This document shows, piece by piece, positions 1-9,460 of a stretch of DNA of 64,000 nucleotides (the stretch's first letter is position 1; every line of letters starts with the position of its first letter). A program made the position numbers and the translations under genes. The DNA is from Alcanivorax sp. DP30 (GTDB taxonomy: Bacteria > Pseudomonadota > Gammaproteobacteria > Pseudomonadales > Alcanivoracaceae). The notes under the pieces were generated by a model. It searched no databases. It had not been told where the DNA came from and saw nothing but the letters and a program-made list of their open reading frames with translations. The DNA lies in NCBI RefSeq assembly GCF_009882945.1, contig NZ_WTUY01000002.1:126927-190926 (forward strand), in the 5' to 3' direction.

Positions 1-390
1 GCCTTCGCCAATGCCGGTGACCACACTGGTTGCGGTTTCCACGTCCAGCTTGCCAGTGGCGTAGTAGTCGAGGAAAAACAGTGGCTCGGCGCCGCCAACG
101 ATCAGATCGTTGACGCACATGGCCACCAGATCAATACCCACCTTGTCGTGTCGGCCGGTATCAATGGCCAGACGCAACTTAGTGCCCACGCCATCGGTGC
201 CGGCAACCAGTACCGGGTTCTTGTAGCGCGAGGGCAGCTCGCAGAGGGCGCCGAAACCGCCCAGGCCACCCAGGACCTCGGGGCGGCGGGTGCGCTTGGC
301 CACGGGGGCAATACGCTTTACCAGCTCGTTTCCGGCATCGATGTCGACGCCAGCGTCACGGTAGGTCAGTGGCCGTTTCTGTTCGGTCAT
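1..390 (-). CDS. purM: Phosphoribosylformylglycinamidine cyclo-ligase (AIR synthetase), 3' part cut by window edge
   Basis: PurM makes aminoimidazole ribotide from FGAM and ATP in the fifth step of purine synthesis, in the cytosol. The 130 visible residues begin [18 protein letters not shown], with the family hallmarks [12 protein letters not shown] and a following [22 protein letters not shown] stretch. The ATG at 390 is preceded on the minus strand by a purine-rich CGGAGCCCCCC. The reading frame stays open to base 1, so about two thirds of the protein lies outside. It is divergent from the DUF2066/hda pair, an arrangement also found in Pseudomonas, where purN follows purM. Confidence 0.95.
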   Translation of the reverse strand, partial: MTEQKRPLTYRDAGVDIDAGNELVKRIAPVAKRTRRPEVLGGLGGFGALCELPSRYKNPVLVAGTDGVGTKLRLAIDTGRHDKVGIDLVAMCVNDLIVGGAEPLFFLDYYATGKLDVETATSVVTGIGEG

Positions 391-547
391 GGGGGGCTCC
401 GGGTTGATGAAGGCGCGTATTTTAAGAGTCCGGCGCCCATCTTTCCACCGCTGAGTAGCAGAGAATGACAGAGAAAATCCGGTTCGCCAGTCTGCATCGA
501 ATAGGTGATAATAGCCCGCTTTATGAGACTGGTTGGATTTTGCGCTC

Positions 548-1570
548 ATGCGTCTAAATGGAAAGCAGGTAGTAGCAGCACTGTTATTGTTGCTGGTCAT
601 GTTGTCAGGAGTGCAGTCCGCACTGGCCGGAACACTGGATACCGTGGAAGTTGCGGTGGAAAACCGCACCCCGGAAGAGCAGCAACGGGCCTTGGGTGAA
701 GCGCTCAACCAGGTGTTGGTGCGTTTGAGCGGCAAGCCGTCGGTACTGGATCTGCCGGTGGCAGAAAAAGCTGCGGAACAGCGCGATCGCTGGGTCATTC
801 GCCAGGATTACCGCGAGGGTAAGTTGGTGGCGCGGTTTGATACCGCAGGTCTGATGGACTTTATTGGCTCCAGCGGGGCGCCAGTGTGGGGTGTGCCCCG
901 ACCCCGTGTGCTGGTCTGGCTGGTGGATCAGGGCACGGGCAAAGGCAGCATGGTCAATCCCGGCCACCCGGATTTCGCCATGCTCAAGCGTGAAGCCGAT
1001 CGCCGGGGTCTGGACGTGGTGATCCCGGAGTGGGATGCCACCGATCGTGGAGCCCTGGCTGTGGCGGATATTCGAGGCCGCTTTGATAACCAGATTCTGG
1101 AGGCGTCTTCTCGCTATCCCCATGAAATGGTGCTCGCAGCGGTGCTGTATAGTGGCGATCCGGCGACGGTGAGCTGGCGAATCCTGCAGGGCCGCAAGAC
1201 CCTGGATGATGGCCGTATCAAGTCTGACTCCACCCCGCAGGCCATTGCGGACCTTGTGGATAGCGTGACAGATCAGCTGGCTGACCGCTTTGCGGTGGCC
1301 GGCGGAGCCAGCGATCAGCGCACCTTGCTGACGGTACAATCAGTTGGTGCGCTGGATGACTGGAAGGCGCTGCGGGACTTCCTCTCAGGGCTTGGTGGGG
1401 TGCAGAGCGTCTCGCTGGTTCAGGTTTCCGGAGACTCCCTGATCTATGGTCTGGATTTCAGCGGCAGCGATGCGCAGCTGCGCGATTTGCTGTCACTGTC
1501 TTCCGCGTTGTCTCCCTGTCCTGATGACGCTGTGGCCGGGCCACAGTGGCGTTACTGCTGGCGCCACTGA
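548..1570 (+). CDS. DUF2066 domain-containing exported protein
   Basis: A conserved gammaproteobacterial protein of unknown function, encoded between purM and hda. The chosen ATG at 548 begins directly with a signal peptide (MRLNGK, then a Val/Ala/Leu-rich core ending near SALAG, about residue 28), so the mature part should be periplasmic or envelope-bound. A TTG at 533 in the same frame would add five residues and is less likely; neither start has a strong ribosome binding site. No catalytic motif is evident. The stop is three bases before the hda ATG, so the two genes are probably co-transcribed. Confidence 0.85.
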   Translation: MRLNGKQVVAALLLLLVMLSGVQSALAGTLDTVEVAVENRTPEEQQRALGEALNQVLVRLSGKPSVLDLPVAEKAAEQRDRWVIRQDYREGKLVARFDTAGLMDFIGSSGAPVWGVPRPRVLVWLVDQGTGKGSMVNPGHPDFAMLKREADRRGLDVVIPEWDATDRGALAVADIRGRFDNQILEASSRYPHEMVLAAVLYSGDPATVSWRILQGRKTLDDGRIKSDSTPQAIADLVDSVTDQLADRFAVAGGASDQRTLLTVQSVGALDDWKALRDFLSGLGGVQSVSLVQVSGDSLIYGLDFSGSDAQLRDLLSLSSALSPCPDDAVAGPQWRYCWRH

Positions 1571-1573
1571 TCA

Positions 1574-2263
1574 ATGGTGGCGCAACTACCCCTTGCTCTG
1601 CAGCTGCGCGAGGGCAACGACCTGTCCAATTTTGTTGCCGGTGATAATGGCGCCCTGTTTCAGGGTGTTCGGGAAACGGTGCTGGGTGAGGATCGCCAGG
1701 CCTTTATCTGGGGTGGCGACGGCCAGGGAAAGAGCCATTTGCTGGAAGGGGCCGTCCGGCTGGCCCAGCATCATGGCCTTAACGCCTGCCTGTTACCCGC
1801 CGAAGAAATTCTTCCGCTGAGCCCGGAAGTGCTGGAATCCATGGAGCAGTTCGATCTGCTGGCCCTGGACGATTGTCAGCACTTTGCCGGAGAACCCCGT
1901 TGGGAAGAGGCATTGTTCCATCTTTATAACCGGCTGATGGCCAGGGGAGGGCGGTTATTGGTTACCGCCACGGCATCCCCCGCCGCCATGGGGTTGATGC
2001 TGCCAGATCTGGCCACCCGTCTGGCCGCCGGCCCGGTATACCGGCTTCAATCGCTGGCGGATGCAGAACTGGAAGCCTTGTTGATCGCGCGAGCACGGAC
2101 ACGAGGCCTGAGGCTGGAGCCGGAAGTGGCCCATTTTATCGTGTTGCGGAGTGAAAGAAGCCCGGCAGGGCTGGTCTCCTTGCTGAATCGCCTTGACCAG
2201 CTGGCGCTGGCGCAACAACGTTCGGTCACTATTCCCTTTGTCAAGGATGCGCTGGGGTGGTAA
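1574..2263 (+). CDS. hda: DnaA regulatory inactivator Hda
   Basis: Hda is a DnaA-related AAA+ protein that binds the DNA-loaded sliding clamp and promotes hydrolysis of DnaA-bound ATP, preventing re-initiation of replication. Visible parts are an N-terminal clamp-binding motif QLPLALQL (residues 4-11), a Walker A GGDGQGKSH (47-55), a Walker B LLALDDCQ (about 94-101), and the LPDLATRL box with the conserved Arg. At 229 residues it matches the family (about 230) and lacks the DnaA DNA-binding domain. It follows the DUF2066 gene with a three-base gap. Confidence 0.93.
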   Translation: MVAQLPLALQLREGNDLSNFVAGDNGALFQGVRETVLGEDRQAFIWGGDGQGKSHLLEGAVRLAQHHGLNACLLPAEEILPLSPEVLESMEQFDLLALDDCQHFAGEPRWEEALFHLYNRLMARGGRLLVTATASPAAMGLMLPDLATRLAAGPVYRLQSLADAELEALLIARARTRGLRLEPEVAHFIVLRSERSPAGLVSLLNRLDQLALAQQRSVTIPFVKDALGW

Positions 2264-2386
2264 AAAGGAGCGCTTACACAGAAACAACAGTCTGATACTG
2301 ATATCGGCGTTATTATTGCCCGTAATTACATGGGGTTACATTGTCCAGCCCCATGGGTTTGGAAAGACTTATTAGAACAATAATGC

Positions 2387-2404
2387 CAGGCGGACTAACG
2401 CCTG
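2387..2404 (+). promoter_or_regulatory. Small hairpin just upstream of the ribosome binding site of the giant CSLREA gene
   Basis: CAGGCG and CGCCTG pair around the loop GACTAA; the hairpin ends one base before the Shine-Dalgarno CAGGAG (2405-2410) of the gene starting at 2417. A stem this close could reduce ribosome access, but it is short and may be chance. Confidence 0.3.
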
Positions 2405-2416
2405 CAGGAGAACACA

Positions 2417-5400
2417 ATGCGCCACCTTGGGCCATGGCAGAGCCTTGCTGGTTGTACCCTGCTTTTTGCAGCCTCATCCCACGCCACCGTTTACGAGATC
2501 AACAGCACGACTGATCCAGAGGTCACCGTGGTGGCTGCTGACCTGGTTGACGAATCTCCGAACCCTCAGGATTGGGACGAAACCACCGACTGGCAGGTGA
2601 CCACGAGCCCCGCTGATGGTCTGTGCTCTCTTCGCGAAGCAATCTACGCCAGTAATTACCGTCTTCCCGTCGATGGCTGTGAGGCAGGCACAGGCAGCGA
2701 TACCATCAAGCTGGTTGGGGGCAAGACCTACACGCTCCAGCATGGCAGTCTGCCAATCGGTATTGGTGAAAAAGTGGTTGTGACGTCTGAGGAAGTGCCG
2801 GATACGGACACTCCCGATCCGAATGACACAAAAATCGAATACACAGTCACTTTTGAACCGCTCTCCAACCAGATCGCCTTTACGCTTCAGCTGGATGCTT
2901 TCGAAGAAGCCGAAGACAAGGTGCGCCCGGTAATTTCCGCTGGGGGCAATTCCCGCGTGTTTGCCATTCATGATGGTGGCGCCATGTCGTTGGCCAATCT
3001 GGAGCTTCGGGATGGTAACGCCACCATGGATCCGGACATGGTCATTGCTGATGACAATGGTGGCCTTATTCACGCGGCTGGCACGGTCATCATCAACAGC
3101 AATGTGGTGCTGGCTGGTGGGCAAGCCACCAACGGTGGCGCACTTTTCATGACCGAAGGTAGCGGGGTTGCGTTCGCCAGTGGCGGACGTTTCGAAGACA
3201 ACACAGCGTCTCAGTTTGGTTCCGTGATCGCGACCTCCGATACGTTCGACGGCAATATCATTGGCTACGACTTTTACATGGCCAACAACCAGGCCGGTAG
3301 CAACGGCGGTGTGATTTATATGGATGGCGGCAACCCGGGTGACTCGGTTGCCGATCCTGCTGTGCCGGCGGTGCGAGTTGGTATAGAGCTGGGGAATGGC
3401 ACCATCACTGGGAATACGGGGGGCGGCATCAATGTGGTATCGGATAACCACACGGCGGTCCTGGTGAACATGACCATTGCCTTCAACGAAGGTGTTGCCC
3501 TGACCCTGGCTGAATCCGGGTTCGAGGATCCCGCGGATGCGGAAACCCGTGACCAGATTCTGCACACTGTCATGGTCGGCAATGATGGTGGCGCCTGTGC
3601 CGGTGCCGTGCTGGATGGCACCGCTGTGAACGCTGCTGCTGCCGCCCGGCTGCTGTTTACGATTACCGATGACAGCAACTGCCCAACGCCGGAAGAGCAG
3701 ACTCTGGGAACCCCGGTAACCAGTAATCCGAATGGCGCTGAGGTGGATGTGTTTTTTGGTGAAGGCAGGGTACCTTGTGGCGATCCGATTTTTGGCGGCC
3801 TGACCACTGGGGTAGGCGCTTGCCCACCAATGTCGGCGGAAGACATTGGCGGGCCTTACCCCGGTTTTCTGCCCAACCCATATCCTGCTGCTGTCTTGGC
3901 CGATCCCTCGGCCAGTCCTGGCTTTGCTAGCCTGTTTGACCGTGGCAACCCGGAAAACTCCTCCATCGATCCCTGTGAAAGCACGGACAATCGTGGTAAC
4001 TCCCGCGGTGGTCCTGGTGGGCGCTGTGATGTGGGTGCCATCGAATTTCTTCGCGCCCAGGCCCAGCCGGAAGAGATTAATCTGATCAGTGGTCAGAGTG
4101 TCTTGGGTGATGTGGTGGCGAATGATCTCAATGACACCGTGATCAACTGTTCTCTCCTTGATGACATCGTGGTGAGCGAAGGCACTTGCACGGCGGGTGA
4201 CGATGTCTGTATTGATCAAGCTGTGATGGATCGCTGCCTGACGATTATCGAATTTCCCGAGCTGGGTAGCGCGGTGCCGGTAATTGATGCCAATGGCTAT
4301 CCAAAAATTCGTTATAGCCCGTCTTCCAATTTCCACGGTGTAGACCAGATCCGCTACCAGGTAGACAAGGATGCCTTTGAAGGTGGTACTGATCTGGGGC
4401 AGAACCTGGATGAGATCGCCAACTTTTTTGCCGAGCCAGAATCCGGATTAACCGAAAAGAAAAGTCTGGGTGCCCAGGGGGGATTAATGCTGCTGCTGGT
4501 TTTGCTGGCGGGTATGGTTCGTCGTTTCGGTAGCGGCCTGCGTGGCTTGATGGCGGTTTTTATGCTGGCGGCAACCGGTCAGGCCCTGGCTGTGGACATC
4601 ACGGTAAATTCCCTCGCGGATAATGTTCCTTCGATCAAGAATGATGGCAAGTGTACTCTCCGAGAGGCACTGCTGAATGCGGGTGAGGCCGCTAGCCCGG
4701 ATTGTGCCTATGGCGGTAATGCCACGGATACCATCCTGCTGCCTGCTGGCGATATCCAGCTTGCCGATACCCTCGTGGTTAAAGGTGGCGGGGTGGAGAT
4801 CATCGGTAAAGGGGCCCGTGATGAAGATGACCTGGATGATAACGATACCCTGACCCGTATTCTGGGCGATGGCAGCTTTCGCTTGTTCGAAGTCCAGCCG
4901 CCAGGCCCGAATCTTGGTTATCCCTCCGTGCGCTTTCAGTATCTGACCCTGGAAGACGGTTTCGTCAGTGGTAATGGCACGGACGGTGAAGGCTCCGGCG
5001 CGGTCATTATTACTGGTGGCTCGGTGATTTTTGACCGTGTACGAATACTGAATAACGCGGCTGAAGCGAATGGTGGCGTGGTCTACATTCGTTCCAATGC
5101 GGGTAATGAAAAGCTGCTTACGTTTAACCGCAGTTTTGTCAGCGGTAACAGCGCCGATGTTTCTGGCGGGGTCATGTCCAGCACCGCCCAGTACGTAGAA
5201 ACCTTCAAGGTTGCCATTATCGATAGCACCTTTGCCAACAATACAGCATTGGTAGAAGGCGGCGTGCTGGATGCCAACATCCGTGCCGGTGAACTGCAAA
5301 TCGCCAACAGTACCTTTTTGGATAACACGGCCCCTAAAGGATCGGCACTGGATCTCAGCGGGCTGGCGGTCAATGCCAATATCATGAATGCCTCGTTCAT

Positions 5401-6859
5401 GAATAATAGCGGTGGTCTGGGGATTGATCTGGGTGATGCGGTCACCGAGACCCGCATGAGTAATTCGGCCTATTTCAATAGTGGTGATGCCTGTAGCACA
5501 GGAGCCACCATCCTGCATGAAAGCGAGTACAACGCCTATTCCGGCCTTGCCTGCACAGCGACAACGGCCAGCACCACCGACCAGACTTCCACTGGAGCGG
5601 CGTCACTGGAAAGTGTCTTGACTGATGCTCCTGATTTTGAAGGCGAGGGCAGCAGCGATGACTATGTCCCGCCTTATCTGGCCATTGCCAATGCTGAATT
5701 CGACGACGTGCTGTTGAATATGGGTAATGATGCATCGCTGGTGAGCGGCACCGGTACTCCACTGGCATGTCGGGCCACTGACCTTCGCGGCATTGACCGC
5801 ACGTCCGGTGGCCGCTGTGATATCGGCGCATTCGAGTACCAGCAGATCACCGCAGAAGACGATGAAGGCAGCAACCAGAATACGCCTGCCCGACAGGTGC
5901 CGGTGGATATTCTGGATAACGATCTGCCCAGCGATGGTGCTGAATTTGTGCTGTTGGATAGCGGTAATCCTGCCGAGTTTGCCATGGACAAGTTCACCTT
6001 TCTGCATGCGGTTCCGTCGGCAGCTGATCCGGAAGTTTACGACAGCACCATTTATGAGTATGTGCAGGACACAACAGACAAGACCCTGTTTACGCTCGAC
6101 ACCGTTGACGACACTTCCATGGTCGGCGCAACCATCCGTTTCGTTTGGCTTTATTATAATGAAGACCGTGACGGTTATGATCTGAAGTGTGGTGATCCGA
6201 TCCCGCAAAAAGTCATTGATGCCAACCCGAGCCTGTTCGAGGACGGGGACATCGCCGATGAGTGCGTGGTGCTGTTTACCCCGCCAGCCATCCCGGAATT
6301 CGATACCCGCATGTGCACCAGTACCAGTGAGGATCCCGTCAAAGTCGCGTTTCGCTATACCTTTGAGGACAGTAATGGTGTAACGGTTCAGGATGCAGAT
6401 GCTGGCACGGTAGTCATGACCATCAAGGACAAGGCGCCGACACTGAAGAGCCAGTCCGTCGTCAACCAACCGGGCAAAAAGGTGGTGTTCAAGCTGGTGG
6501 TGAGTGATCCGGATGAACCCGATGCGGTGATCGACTGGAGCACCGGCCGTTACAACGTTTCCATTGCCAAAGAGCCCAGCTTCGCCAAGAAAAATGAAGA
6601 TGGGGAGACCCTGGGGGCGGGAATCGTTATTGATGACGACAATGCGGGCACGGTTACCTATGTGCCGGACAGCAACTTCAATACGTTCAAGGATACTTTC
6701 ACTCTGAAAGTGGAAGATACCCAGTGCAACACTACTTCCCAGCAAGTGACATACACCATCAGCTACAATAACGACGAGACAACCGCCGGCTCTGGCAGCA
6801 TGGGGTGGATGTTGATTGGCAGTATGCTGTTGCTGTTACGCCGCCGGTTTGCGGCGTAA
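2417..6859 (+). CDS. Giant surface protein: apparent in-frame fusion of two CSLREA-domain exoproteins
   Basis: 1480 residues, unknown function, predicted exported. An N-terminal signal peptide (about 1-23) leads into a CSLREA motif (about 70-76), a Gly/Asn/Thr-rich beta-helix-like region, a closing GGRCDVGAIEF (about 535) and a cadherin-like VLGDVVANDL segment. Around residues 690-703 comes a Gly, hydrophobic stretch and Arg-Arg (GGLMLLLVLLAGMVRR), the shape of a C-terminal sorting tail, immediately followed by MAVFMLAATGQALA (712-725), the shape of a signal peptide. The plan then repeats: TLREAL (about 746), beta-helix, GGRCDIGAFEY (about 1133), DILDNDLPSDGA, and a terminal GSMGW, hydrophobic, RRR tail resembling GlyGly-CTERM. 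A strong AGGAG precedes the ATG. The last 24 bases overlap the convergent LapA-like gene. Confidence 0.85.
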   Translation: MRHLGPWQSLAGCTLLFAASSHATVYEINSTTDPEVTVVAADLVDESPNPQDWDETTDWQVTTSPADGLCSLREAIYASNYRLPVDGCEAGTGSDTIKLVGGKTYTLQHGSLPIGIGEKVVVTSEEVPDTDTPDPNDTKIEYTVTFEPLSNQIAFTLQLDAFEEAEDKVRPVISAGGNSRVFAIHDGGAMSLANLELRDGNATMDPDMVIADDNGGLIHAAGTVIINSNVVLAGGQATNGGALFMTEGSGVAFASGGRFEDNTASQFGSVIATSDTFDGNIIGYDFYMANNQAGSNGGVIYMDGGNPGDSVADPAVPAVRVGIELGNGTITGNTGGGINVVSDNHTAVLVNMTIAFNEGVALTLAESGFEDPADAETRDQILHTVMVGNDGGACAGAVLDGTAVNAAAAARLLFTITDDSNCPTPEEQTLGTPVTSNPNGAEVDVFFGEGRVPCGDPIFGGLTTGVGACPPMSAEDIGGPYPGFLPNPYPAAVLADPSASPGFASLFDRGNPENSSIDPCESTDNRGNSRGGPGGRCDVGAIEFLRAQAQPEEINLISGQSVLGDVVANDLNDTVINCSLLDDIVVSEGTCTAGDDVCIDQAVMDRCLTIIEFPELGSAVPVIDANGYPKIRYSPSSNFHGVDQIRYQVDKDAFEGGTDLGQNLDEIANFFAEPESGLTEKKSLGAQGGLMLLLVLLAGMVRRFGSGLRGLMAVFMLAATGQALAVDITVNSLADNVPSIKNDGKCTLREALLNAGEAASPDCAYGGNATDTILLPAGDIQLADTLVVKGGGVEIIGKGARDEDDLDDNDTLTRILGDGSFRLFEVQPPGPNLGYPSVRFQYLTLEDGFVSGNGTDGEGSGAVIITGGSVIFDRVRILNNAAEANGGVVYIRSNAGNEKLLTFNRSFVSGNSADVSGGVMSSTAQYVETFKVAIIDSTFANNTALVEGGVLDANIRAGELQIANSTFLDNTAPKGSALDLSGLAVNANIMNASFMNNSGGLGIDLGDAVTETRMSNSAYFNSGDACSTGATILHESEYNAYSGLACTATTASTTDQTSTGAASLESVLTDAPDFEGEGSSDDYVPPYLAIANAEFDDVLLNMGNDASLVSGTGTPLACRATDLRGIDRTSGGRCDIGAFEYQQITAEDDEGSNQNTPARQVPVDILDNDLPSDGAEFVLLDSGNPAEFAMDKFTFLHAVPSAADPEVYDSTIYEYVQDTTDKTLFTLDTVDDTSMVGATIRFVWLYYNEDRDGYDLKCGDPIPQKVIDANPSLFEDGDIADECVVLFTPPAIPEFDTRMCTSTSEDPVKVAFRYTFEDSNGVTVQDADAGTVVMTIKDKAPTLKSQSVVNQPGKKVVFKLVVSDPDEPDAVIDWSTGRYNVSIAKEPSFAKKNEDGETLGAGIVIDDDNAGTVTYVPDSNFNTFKDTFTLKVEDTQCNTTSQQVTYTISYNNDETTAGSGSMGWMLIGSMLLLLRRRFAA

Positions 6860-7120
6860 CAGGGTGCGCTTGGCCAGTTCCCAGACCAGGGCGCCGGTCA
6901 CCATGCTGATCAGCAACAACAGCAGTTTTGGGATGTCCACCAGTGTCCAGAACAGGATGTCGATGCTGGTGGGCTCCAGATTCTGTGCCACGATAATAAT
7001 CAGCAAAATCAGCCCGATAAGTTGTAGTGCTCCCACCGGGTGGCTGATCAGCCACTGACCGGATTTCTTGCTGCCACGAGCCAGTGCGGAGGATTGCCGG
7101 GTATTGTTCTGTTGTTCCAT
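6836..7120 (-). CDS. LapA-like (DUF1049) inner-membrane protein
   Basis: 94 residues with a polar N-terminus, a first membrane segment (about 29-49, ending AQNLE) and a second (about 63-80), then a basic tail LAKRTLLRRKPAA. The two-helix layout with NLEP between the helices matches lipopolysaccharide assembly protein A-domain (DUF1049) proteins; the exact role of stand-alone members is unclear. The gene is convergent with the giant surface protein and shares 24 bases with its end. The start follows an AGGGAGACC ribosome binding site. Confidence 0.75.
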   Translation of the reverse strand: MEQQNNTRQSSALARGSKKSGQWLISHPVGALQLIGLILLIIIVAQNLEPTSIDILFWTLVDIPKLLLLLISMVTGALVWELAKRTLLRRKPAA

Positions 7121-7234
7121 TTGCGGTCTCCCTGACGTGCAATGTGAATCTTTCTTCTGTTTCTCACCTTAGTCTAACTCGTCGTGACTGTGCCACCGCT
7201 CTATACTGTGCAAATGTGTGAGAGGGAGGTGTGA

Positions 7235-8632
7235 ATGGACATCAGTGCCGGTTGGGATCTTGTGGTCATTGGTAGTGGTCCGGCAGGGGAGGCGGCGGCG
7301 ATGCAGGCTGCCAAGAAGGATCTTCGTGTTGCCATTGTCGAAGACCAACGGGCAATGGGGGGAAATTGCACCCACTGGGGGACGATTCCTTCCAAGGCGT
7401 TGCGTCACCAGGTCCGCCAGGTTATCCGTACCCAGCGCAATCCGCTGCTGCGAGGCATTATCAATCCGCGCGATGTGCGCTGGCAGGATCTGATCACCCG
7501 CACACGGGAGGTGATTGATTCCCAGGTGCAGGTGCGCACGGATTTCTATATCCGTAATCGCGTTACCATTTTTGCCGGCCGTGGCCGGATCGCCAATCCC
7601 CATGAAGTGCAGGTGGACGATACCGAAGGGCGTACGCACCTGCTGGAAACGAAGAACATAGTCATCGCCACCGGGTCGCGGCCTTATCATCCGCAGGACG
7701 TGGATTTCGACCACCCGCGTGTGTATGACTCCGACACCATTCTCACCATGAACCACACCCCCCGGCACATCATCATTTACGGGGCGGGCGTTATCGGATC
7801 GGAGTACGCGTGCATCTTTACCGGATTGGGGATCCGCGTGGATCTGGTCAACTCCCGAGACCATCTGCTGGATTTTCTTGATACGGAAATCTCCGATGCG
7901 CTCAGCTACCACCTCCGCGACCAGGGCTGCACCATTCGTCAGGGTGAGGAGTACAAGCATGTGGTGGCGGATGAGGATGGTGTGACGCTGGAACTGAAGT
8001 CCGGAAAAAAATTACGGGCAGATGCCTTGTTGTGGTGTAACGGCCGCTCGGGGAATACCGGAAACATGGGCCTGGAAATGGTAGGCCTGGAACCCAACAA
8101 TCGCGGCCAGCTGGCAGTAAATGAGCGCTACCAGACGGAAGTGGAAAACATCTATGCGGTAGGGGATGTGGTGGGTTGGCCGTCACTGGCCAGTGCTTCC
8201 TACGATCAGGGCCGATTCTGTGCCGCGGCCATTGCCGGTGATGAAATCAGGCAAGTGAAAGATGTTCCCACGGGTATCTATACCATTCCCGGGATTAGCT
8301 GTGTGGGGCAGACCGAGCAAGAACTCACTGAAGCGAAAGTGCCCTATGAAGTGGGGCAGGCATTTTTCCGGAATCTGGCCAGGGCGCAGATCACCGGTGA
8401 GCGGGTGGGGATGCTGAAGATCCTGTTTCACAGGGAAACTCTGGCGATTCTGGGGATTCATTGTTTCGGCTACCAGGCCATGGAGATTGTCCATGTCGGT
8501 CAGGCCATCATGCGTCAGCCCGGCGAAAACAACACTCTGGAGTACTTCATCGACACCACCTTTAACTACCCGACCATGGCGGAAGCGTATCGGGTGGCGG
8601 CGATCAATGGGATCAACAGAATCAGAAGATAA
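7235..8632 (+). CDS. sthA: Soluble pyridine nucleotide transhydrogenase (Si-specific NAD(P)+ transhydrogenase)
   Basis: SthA is a cytosolic flavoprotein that exchanges hydride between NADPH and NAD+, balancing the two pools. At 465 residues it is the E. coli length. The FAD site [10 protein letters not shown] is near residues 13-22. The disulfide-reductase active-site region reads [16 protein letters not shown]: the second redox cysteine is Thr, as expected for SthA rather than lipoamide dehydrogenase. A second dinucleotide site GAGVIGSEY is near 184, and [13 protein letters not shown] binds FAD. The AGGGAGGTGTGA ribosome binding site fixes the start. The TAA stop is the first three bases of the repeat element at 8630. 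Confidence 0.97.
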   Translation: MDISAGWDLVVIGSGPAGEAAAMQAAKKDLRVAIVEDQRAMGGNCTHWGTIPSKALRHQVRQVIRTQRNPLLRGIINPRDVRWQDLITRTREVIDSQVQVRTDFYIRNRVTIFAGRGRIANPHEVQVDDTEGRTHLLETKNIVIATGSRPYHPQDVDFDHPRVYDSDTILTMNHTPRHIIIYGAGVIGSEYACIFTGLGIRVDLVNSRDHLLDFLDTEISDALSYHLRDQGCTIRQGEEYKHVVADEDGVTLELKSGKKLRADALLWCNGRSGNTGNMGLEMVGLEPNNRGQLAVNERYQTEVENIYAVGDVVGWPSLASASYDQGRFCAAAIAGDEIRQVKDVPTGIYTIPGISCVGQTEQELTEAKVPYEVGQAFFRNLARAQITGERVGMLKILFHRETLAILGIHCFGYQAMEIVHVGQAIMRQPGENNTLEYFIDTTFNYPTMAEAYRVAAINGINRIRR

Positions 8633-8778
8633 TGAATAATTAATAGCTGCGCGAGCGCGCATGGATTTGATCTGAAACGCAAGAGGCCGCGCCCGGAAGA
8701 TTGGCGCGGCCTCTTGCGTTTCAAGACCCCAAATCGCGTATCGCGAATTATTCGTTATTAACTATTAATTATTAATTA
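8630..8778. repeat. About 150-bp palindromic repeat element, copy A (inverted ends plus 20-bp central hairpin)
   Basis: The ends are 17-base inverted repeats: TAATGAATAATTAATAG at 8630-8646 and, read in reverse complement, TAATTAATAATTAATAG at 8762-8778 (16 of 17 identical). In the centre is a perfect 20-bp stem (8674-8693 with 8703-8722) around a 9-base loop. A second copy is at 23575-23737, sharing the motif TAGCTGCGCGAG, the GAGGCCGCG stem core and the TTAACTATTAATTAT end. Both copies lie between convergent genes, so the hairpin may act as a two-way terminator. Here the element edges supply the stop codons of both flanking genes. Confidence 0.75.
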
Positions 8779-9369
8779 GCGGTTGTTCTTGCCCGCCTCC
8801 ATGAAAAACTCCCGGTTTTGCTGCCTGGCCTGGCTGTTCTTGCGGATCAGGACGAAAGTGGCGCCGGTGCCACCGCGGTTTTGCGGGGCGGTGTGGTAGG
8901 CCAGCACCAGATGACTCTCTTTCAGCCAGTGCATCACATAGCTTTTCAGTAAGCCGGGGCGTTCGCTGTGCAGGCCCTTGCCGTGGCTGATCAAAACGGC
9001 ACGCAGGCTGTTTTCGTGGGCGCGGTTGAGGAAATGATTGACCTGATCGCGGGCTTCCATGAGGCGGACTCGATGCAGGTCCAGCACGTCCTGGGCTTCG
9101 TATTTCCCCAGCCGCAACTTCCGGTAGACGCCTTCCTGAACCCCGTTTTTCTTTACGCCTATGATATCCAGAGGGGCAATAGGCTCCACCTGTTCCGGCA
9201 CGGTCAGGGGGTTGTTATCCCGCTTGTCGTCAACAGCAGCAGCCCGCCGCAATTGCTCGCGAATGCTGTCCTGCCGCCGGGGACGGCCGGTGTCTGCGCG
9301 GGCATCGTGCTTGATTGGGGTGACATCCGCCATTTCGCGACGGAACAGGTCATCGTCATTGCTGGCCAT
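8776..9369 (-). CDS. Smr domain (MutS2 C-terminal-like) DNA/RNA nuclease
   Basis: A 197-residue cytosolic protein. The charged N-terminal 90 residues are low in recognisable motifs. The C-terminal Smr domain is clear: LDLHRVRLMEA (about 96-106), SHGKG (about 127-131) and the end GGTGATFVLIRK. Stand-alone Smr proteins of this type (SmrA/SmrB in E. coli) cleave nucleic acids, and SmrB acts on collided ribosomes. Which subtype this is cannot be decided by eye. The stop codon falls in the right end of the repeat element at 8630-8778. Confidence 0.87.
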   Translation of the reverse strand: MASNDDDLFRREMADVTPIKHDARADTGRPRRQDSIREQLRRAAAVDDKRDNNPLTVPEQVEPIAPLDIIGVKKNGVQEGVYRKLRLGKYEAQDVLDLHRVRLMEARDQVNHFLNRAHENSLRAVLISHGKGLHSERPGLLKSYVMHWLKESHLVLAYHTAPQNRGGTGATFVLIRKNSQARQQNREFFMEAGKNNR

Positions 9370-9460
9370 GGAACTGCTCCACAGAATTAAAAGCTTGTCT
9401 TGAATGGTACCTAATGCGGGAGGAAACTGGCAGGAGGACCGGCATGAAAGAGGACTCGTT

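Noticed and set aside
2474-4336. 620-residue minus-strand open frame inside the giant exoprotein gene
   Set aside because: It is the antisense shadow of a long gene with biased codons; no start signals or protein motifs, and the plus-strand protein has clear domains.
7235-8632. Calling this gene lipoamide dehydrogenase or glutathione reductase
   Set aside because: The second redox cysteine of the active site is replaced by Thr and the [16 protein letters not shown] motif is specific to the soluble transhydrogenase.
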